From Calliopsis andreniformis (taxonomy: Eukaryota; Arthropoda; Insecta; Hymenoptera; Andrenidae): a stretch of DNA of 64,000 bases. Numbering within the stretch: the stretch's first letter is position 1; every line of letters starts with the position of its first letter. The notes under the pieces were generated by a model that had not been told where the DNA came from, searched no databases, and saw only the letters and a program-made list of their open reading frames with translations. The position numbers were made by a program, and so were the translations under genes. The stretch spans positions 558,001-622,000 of the forward strand of contig NW_027480594.1 of the NCBI RefSeq assembly GCF_051401765.1, in the 5' to 3' direction. Below are positions 62,211-64,000 of this stretch, piece by piece.

Positions 62211-64000
62211 TGACCACAAACATCAATACTCAACCTTCAGTCCTCGTCCTCAATCCACAACGCTCAATCCTCGATCCTCAATCTTCAAACATCAATATTC
62301 AATCTTCATTCCTCAATCCTCAATCCTCAATACTCAATCCTCAATCCTCAATGTTCTATCCTCAATACGCAATCCTCAACCTTCAATCCTAGATCCTCAA
62401 TCCTCAATCCTCAATCCTCATTCATCAATCCTCAACACCCAATCCTCAATCTTCAATCCTCAATCCTCAATCCTCAATTCTCAATCCTCAATCCTCAGAC
62501 CTCAAACATCAATACTCTACCCTCAGTCCTCGTCCTCAATCCACAACACTCAATCCTCGACCCTCAATATTCAATCATCAATATTCACTCTTCAATACTC
62601 AATCCTCAATCCTCAATACTCAATCCTCAATCCTCAATGTTCTATCCTCAATTCGCAATCCTCAGTCCTCAATCCTCAATCCTCAATCCTCAATCCTGAA
62701 TCCTCAATCGTCAATCTTCAATCCTCAATACTCAACACTCAATTCTCAATCCTCATTCCTCAATCCTCTGACCACAAACATCAATACTCAACCCTCAGTC
62801 CTCGTCCTCAATCCACAACGCTCAATCCTCGATCCTCAATCTTCAAACATCAATATTCAATCTTCATTCCTCAATCCTCAATCCTCAATACTCAATCCTC
62901 AATCCTCAATGTTCTATCCTCAATACGCAATCCTCAACCTTCAATCCTAGATCCTCAATCCTCAATCCTCAATCCTCATTCATCAATCCTCAACACCCAA
63001 TCCTCAATCTTCAATCCTCAATCCTCAATCCTCAATTCTCAATCCTCAATCCTCAGACCTCAAACATCAATACTCTACCCTCAGTCCTCGTCCTCAATCC
63101 ACAACACTCAATCCTCGACCCTCAATATTCAATCATCAATATTCACTCTTCAATACTCAATCCTCAATCCTCAATACTCAATCCTCAATCCTCAATGTTC
63201 TATCCTCAATTCGCAATCCTCAGTCCTCAATCCTCAATCCTCAATCCTCAATCCTGAATCCTCAATCGTCAATCTTCAATCCTCAATACTCAATCGTCAA
63301 TACTCAATCCTCAATACTCAATACTCAATCCTCATTCTTCAATCCTCAATACCCAATCCTCAATCTTCAATCCTCAATCCTCAATCCTCAATCCTCAATC
63401 CTCAATCCTCAATATTCAGTCCTCAAACCTCAATCCTCAATCCTCAATCCTCAATCATCAATCCTCAATACTCAATCTTCAATCCTCAATCATCGATCCT
63501 CAATCCTCAATCCTCAATCCTCAATCCTCAATCGTCAATCTTCAATCCTCAATACTCAATCTTCAATCCTCAATCCTCAATCCTCAATCCTCAATCCTCA
63601 TTCTTCAATCCTCAGTACCCAATACTCAATCTTCAATCCTCAATACTCAGTCTTCAATCATCAATCCTCAATCCTCAATCCTCAATCCTCAATCCTCATT
63701 CTTCAATCCTCAATACCCAATCCTCAATCTTCAATCCTCACTCCTCAATCCTCATTCTTCAATCCTCAATACCGAATCCTCAATCTTCAATCCTCAATCT
63801 TCAATCCTCAATCATCAATCCTCAATCCTCAATCCTCAATCCTCAATCCTCAATCGTCAATCTTCAATCCTGAATACTCAATCTTCAATACTCAATCCTC
63901 AATACTCAATCCTCAATCCTCATTCTTCAATCCTCAATCCTCAATCCTCAATCCTCAATACTCAATCCTCAATCCTCAATCCTCAATCGTCAATATTCAA
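62211..64000 (+). repeat. Family B module D, copy D3 (558-bp tandem duplication, cut by window end)
   Basis: TGACCACAAAC occurs at 62,211 and 62,769, a period of 558 bp (78 heptamers plus two hexamers). Copy 2 then continues with the rest of a D-like module. The junction is near 62,730, in CTCAATACTCAACACTC. The segment reads CGACCCTCAATATTC near 62,558, where the other D copies starting TGACC have CGACCCATAATATTC. The right end is simply the edge of the window. Confidence 0.83.

Larger units (their letters stand above)
1..64000 (+). repeat. Heptanucleotide satellite array (CTCAATC)n filling the window
   Basis: Every part of the window reads as degenerate copies of CTCAATC on the + strand, with no inversion and no unique interruption. 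Position 1 is often T, G or A (TTCAATC, GTCAATC, ATCAATC). Position 5 A to G gives CTCAGTC, position 6 T to C gives CTCAACC, and position 7 is often A or T. The middle TCAAT is best kept. Less common forms such as CTGAATC, CTAAATC, CACAATC and CTCGATC act as landmarks for higher-order copies. The + strand is nearly free of G. I saw no ribosome-binding context, tRNA or rRNA fold, or mobile-element end. All three forward frames of the pure repeat are open and all three reverse frames are closed, so long forward open frames carry no coding evidence. Confidence 0.97.

Noticed and set aside
60667..63873. Open frame of 1,068 codons of degenerate SSILNPQ repeats
   Set aside because: It follows from a stop-free 7-bp repeat. 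It spans a module boundary and a private 558-bp duplication, and its counterparts in other copies end elsewhere. There is no domain, no signal sequence and no initiation context.
1..64000. CRISPR array
   Set aside because: Units are 7 bp in direct contact with no repeat-spacer alternation, no 23-47 bp repeat and no cas genes.
1..64000. Active telomere
   Set aside because: Telomerase products are homogeneous. This array has 5-7 kb higher-order units, fixed hexamers and many substituted units.
1..64000. Nucleosome phasing by 21 units (147 bp) or helical phasing by 3 units (21 bp)
   Set aside because: This is arithmetic coincidence available to any 7-bp repeat. AA steps every 7 bp fall on three faces of the helix and give no rotational preference, and I see no modulation at 147 bp.
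1..64000. Methylation or restriction-motif array (CCTC in nearly every unit)
   Set aside because: CCTC is simply part of the unit, and nothing in the window suggests a methyltransferase or selection for the motif.

Overview
The whole 64 kb is one uninterrupted tandem array of a 7-bp unit, CTCAATC (same as TCCTCAA; TTGAGGA on the minus strand), always in the same orientation. I see no unique-sequence gene, RNA gene, transposon, CRISPR array, promoter or terminator, and neither edge leaves the array. No host can be named. A satellite of at least 64 kb with multi-kilobase higher-order repeats (HORs) is typical of eukaryotic heterochromatin in long-read assemblies. Heptamer repeats also occur in bacteria (STRR repeats of heterocystous cyanobacteria, TAACTGA repeats of Beggiatoaceae), but as far as I know in much shorter arrays. 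I lean to a eukaryotic satellite, with low confidence.

Layout. (1) 1-19,324: family A, three full HOR copies (5,018, 5,011 and 5,367 bp) and a fourth truncated copy. The third copy has lost 418 bp and gained 767 bp. (2) 19,325-20,259: a stretch with no recognised second copy in the window, holding the clearest hairpin. (3) 20,260-64,000: family B, a mosaic of four recurring modules that I call T, C, D and B: T1, C1, D1, B-i, D-i, B-ii, D-ii, B-iii, C2, D2, B-iv, T2, C3, D3. The clean B+D repeat is 7,079 bp. The next copy is 9,099 bp because 2,020 bp inside it is doubled. Smaller tandem duplications of 181, 503, 558, 1,426 and 1,474 bp are nested inside. Both families share a divergent 154-bp block (E block, 17 copies, four subtypes that follow the modules), so they have a common origin.

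Register. Almost every unit is exactly 7 bp. The exceptions are inherited 6-bp units (CTCGTC, CTCATC, TTAATC, CAAGTC). In one family-A copy I located 15 of them; 703 x 7 + 15 x 6 = 5,011, exactly the repeat length. Nearly all length differences between copies are whole numbers of units. The one exception is 51,070-54,872, where 19 indels that are not whole units crowd into 3.8 kb, mostly CC to C and AA to A. That looks like unpolished long-read consensus and is the most actionable observation here.

The + strand has many long open frames (up to 1,068 codons, all a degenerate SSILNPQ heptapeptide). They follow from the repeat itself: CTCAATC has no stop in any forward frame, and its complement has TGA in every unit. 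None is called as a gene.
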